Below, in pieces: positions 5,643 through 6,762 of a DNA stretch of 6,762 bases (its first letter is position 1; every line of letters begins with the position of its first letter). The DNA is from Desulfarculus sp. (lineage in GTDB: Bacteria; Desulfobacterota; Desulfarculia; Desulfarculales; Desulfarculaceae): assembly GCA_020216625.1 (NCBI GenBank), contig JAIUYB010000125.1, positions 1 through 6,762 of the forward strand. The letters are read 5' to 3'. Both the position numbers and the translations under genes were made by a program. The notes beneath the pieces are model-generated. The model saw nothing but the letters and a program-made list of their open reading frames with translations. It was not told the DNA's origin and did no database searches.

Positions 5643-6762
5643 TCATTCGGACATGGACTGACGCTTGGCGATGGCCTCGCCAAGCTGACGCTCCTCGCGG
5701 GCCAGGTCCACCAGCCCCATGGATTCCAGCAGGCTGGCCATTTCCTCGCGCACCCACATCTGGCGCGGAGCCAGGCTCACCGCGTGGCGTCCCTGGCTCA
5801 GGCCGTCCTCCATGCGCCCGGCCTCCACCTGCAACCGGGCCATGGCGAAGAATATCTCCGGTGAGCGGTCGTTCATGTGCACCGCCTTGCGCAGGCTCTC
5901 CATGGCCTCTTGGCGCTTGCCCTGGGCGTGACGCACCAGGCCCATGATGTAGTGACAACGCCAGTCGTCACCGTAGATGGGCAAGAGCTTCTCCACCCGG
6001 GCCATGGCCTTCTTGACCTGCCCGCTCTTCAGCAGCACCTGCACCAGGCCCAACTCGGTCTCGATGTGCTCCGGGTTGGCCTTGGCGGCCTCCAGTTGCT
6101 TGGCCAGTTGGGAGTGCCAGATGGCCTGCTCGCTGTTGCCGGTTTGAGAATACGCCTTGGCCAGCAGGTTTTGCGACTTCAGATCGGTGGCGTCCAACTC
6201 CACCGCCTGAACCAGGGTTTCCAGGGCCTCCTGGGCATGACCCTCCGCCAGCAGCAACTCCCCCCGCAGGGCGAACAAACCGGGGATGTCCGGGTTGGCG
6301 GCCAGGGCCTTGTCCACCAGGGGTAGGGCCTGGGCCCGCCGTCCCACCATGGCCAACTGATAGATGGCCTTTTGCAGCTCCTCGGGATCGCCGGGATTCT
6401 TGTCCACCGCCCGCAGGGCTTTGGCCAGGTTGGCGATCTTGGCCGCGTCCACCTGCTTGCCCATGGCGCGCAGGTTGAAGGTTTGCTGCTCGTAGAGGTC
6501 CGGGGCCAGGGGCTCCAGCGCCAGGCCCTGGTCCAACACCTCCAGGGCGCGCTTGAACTGGTGGTTGTAGCGCAACACCACCGCCGCCAGTCGGATGACA
6601 TCGAGATTGCGTGGAGCATGGCGCAAGGCGGCCTCGGCGTGGGGCAGCGCGTTCTTGTAGCTGCCGGTGTCGAAGAACTCCCGCGCCAGACGCATGTGGG
6701 ACTCGATGTCGTCGGACTTCTTGCGCAGGGTCTGCAGGGCGTTGACGATGGCCTGCTGTTTG
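5643..6762 (-). CDS. Tetratricopeptide-repeat protein (5' end outside window)
   Basis: The minus-strand frame ends at TGA (complement of 5643-5645) and stays open to the window edge. An ATG exists at 6695, but the 22 codons before it (ending KKSDDIESH) continue without a stop and fit a preceding helix, so the true start is probably beyond 6762; 372 residues are visible. The protein is a chain of about nine 34-residue TPR units. Examples, counted from that internal Met, are FALRGELLLAEGHAQEALE in the fifth unit and IMGLVRHAQGKRQEAMESL near residues 250-270. TPR superhelices bind other proteins, so a scaffold or assembly role is likely, with partners unknown. No catalytic domain, signal peptide or membrane segment is seen in this part. 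It ends in a short charged tail, and the missing N-terminus could hold another domain. It converges on the DRTGG gene with 6 bases between stops and is probably a separate transcription unit. Confidence 0.9.
   Translation of the reverse strand, partial: KQQAIVNALQTLRKKSDDIESHMRLAREFFDTGSYKNALPHAEAALRHAPRNLDVIRLAAVVLRYNHQFKRALEVLDQGLALEPLAPDLYEQQTFNLRAMGKQVDAAKIANLAKALRAVDKNPGDPEELQKAIYQLAMVGRRAQALPLVDKALAANPDIPGLFALRGELLLAEGHAQEALETLVQAVELDATDLKSQNLLAKAYSQTGNSEQAIWHSQLAKQLEAAKANPEHIETELGLVQVLLKSGQVKKAMARVEKLLPIYGDDWRCHYIMGLVRHAQGKRQEAMESLRKAVHMNDRSPEIFFAMARLQVEAGRMEDGLSQGRHAVSLAPRQMWVREEMASLLESMGLVDLAREERQLGEAIAKRQSMSE

Noticed and set aside
1..6762. Defence system, CRISPR array, insertion sequence, tRNA or rRNA
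   Set aside because: No spaced repeats, transposase or integrase motifs, nuclease domains or RNA-gene patterns were seen on either strand.

Overview
The window is GC-rich, bacterial and almost fully coding. Third codon positions are nearly all G or C, two genes appear to start with TTG, and there is a cytosolic ADP-forming acyl-CoA synthetase followed by a DRTGG-domain protein. This combination suggests an anaerobic member of the former Deltaproteobacteria (Desulfobacterota, perhaps a Desulfarculales-like lineage). That placement is inference from gene content and base composition; there is no rRNA or tRNA here to test it.

Layout. Bases 1-486 (+) are the 3' part of a LutC-like LUD-domain gene that begins upstream of the window. 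A 34-base gap follows, then a ClC-family anion channel/transporter with two C-terminal CBS domains (521-2260, +). Its start region lies in a perfect 15-base tandem duplication. The only sizeable non-coding stretch (2261-2458) carries a good sigma70-type promoter candidate, a perfect 7-base inverted repeat on its -10 element and a strong Shine-Dalgarno. These drive a two-gene unit: a fused alpha-beta NDP-forming acyl-CoA synthetase (2459-4564, +) and, 4 bases later, an orphan Pta-N-like protein with a P-loop/dethiobiotin-synthetase-like domain plus a DRTGG domain (4569-5636, +). Converging on it with only 6 bases between stop codons is a TPR-repeat protein on the minus strand (5643-6762), whose 5' end lies beyond the window.

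How the genes may work together. The acyl-CoA synthetase interconverts acyl-CoA + ADP + Pi with acid + CoA + ATP. The DRTGG protein resembles the regulatory N-terminal half of long phosphotransacetylases but lacks the catalytic half, so a sensing or regulatory role at the acyl-CoA/ATP node is a reasonable but unproven reading. LutC belongs to lactate oxidation systems, whose product feeds acetyl-CoA, so a metabolic link to the synthetase is possible; the separate promoter and the intervening ClC gene argue against one operon. I see no mobile element, CRISPR array, defence system or RNA gene. The most useful leads are the synthetase/DRTGG pair, the altered functional residues of the ClC protein and the tandem repeat at the ClC start.
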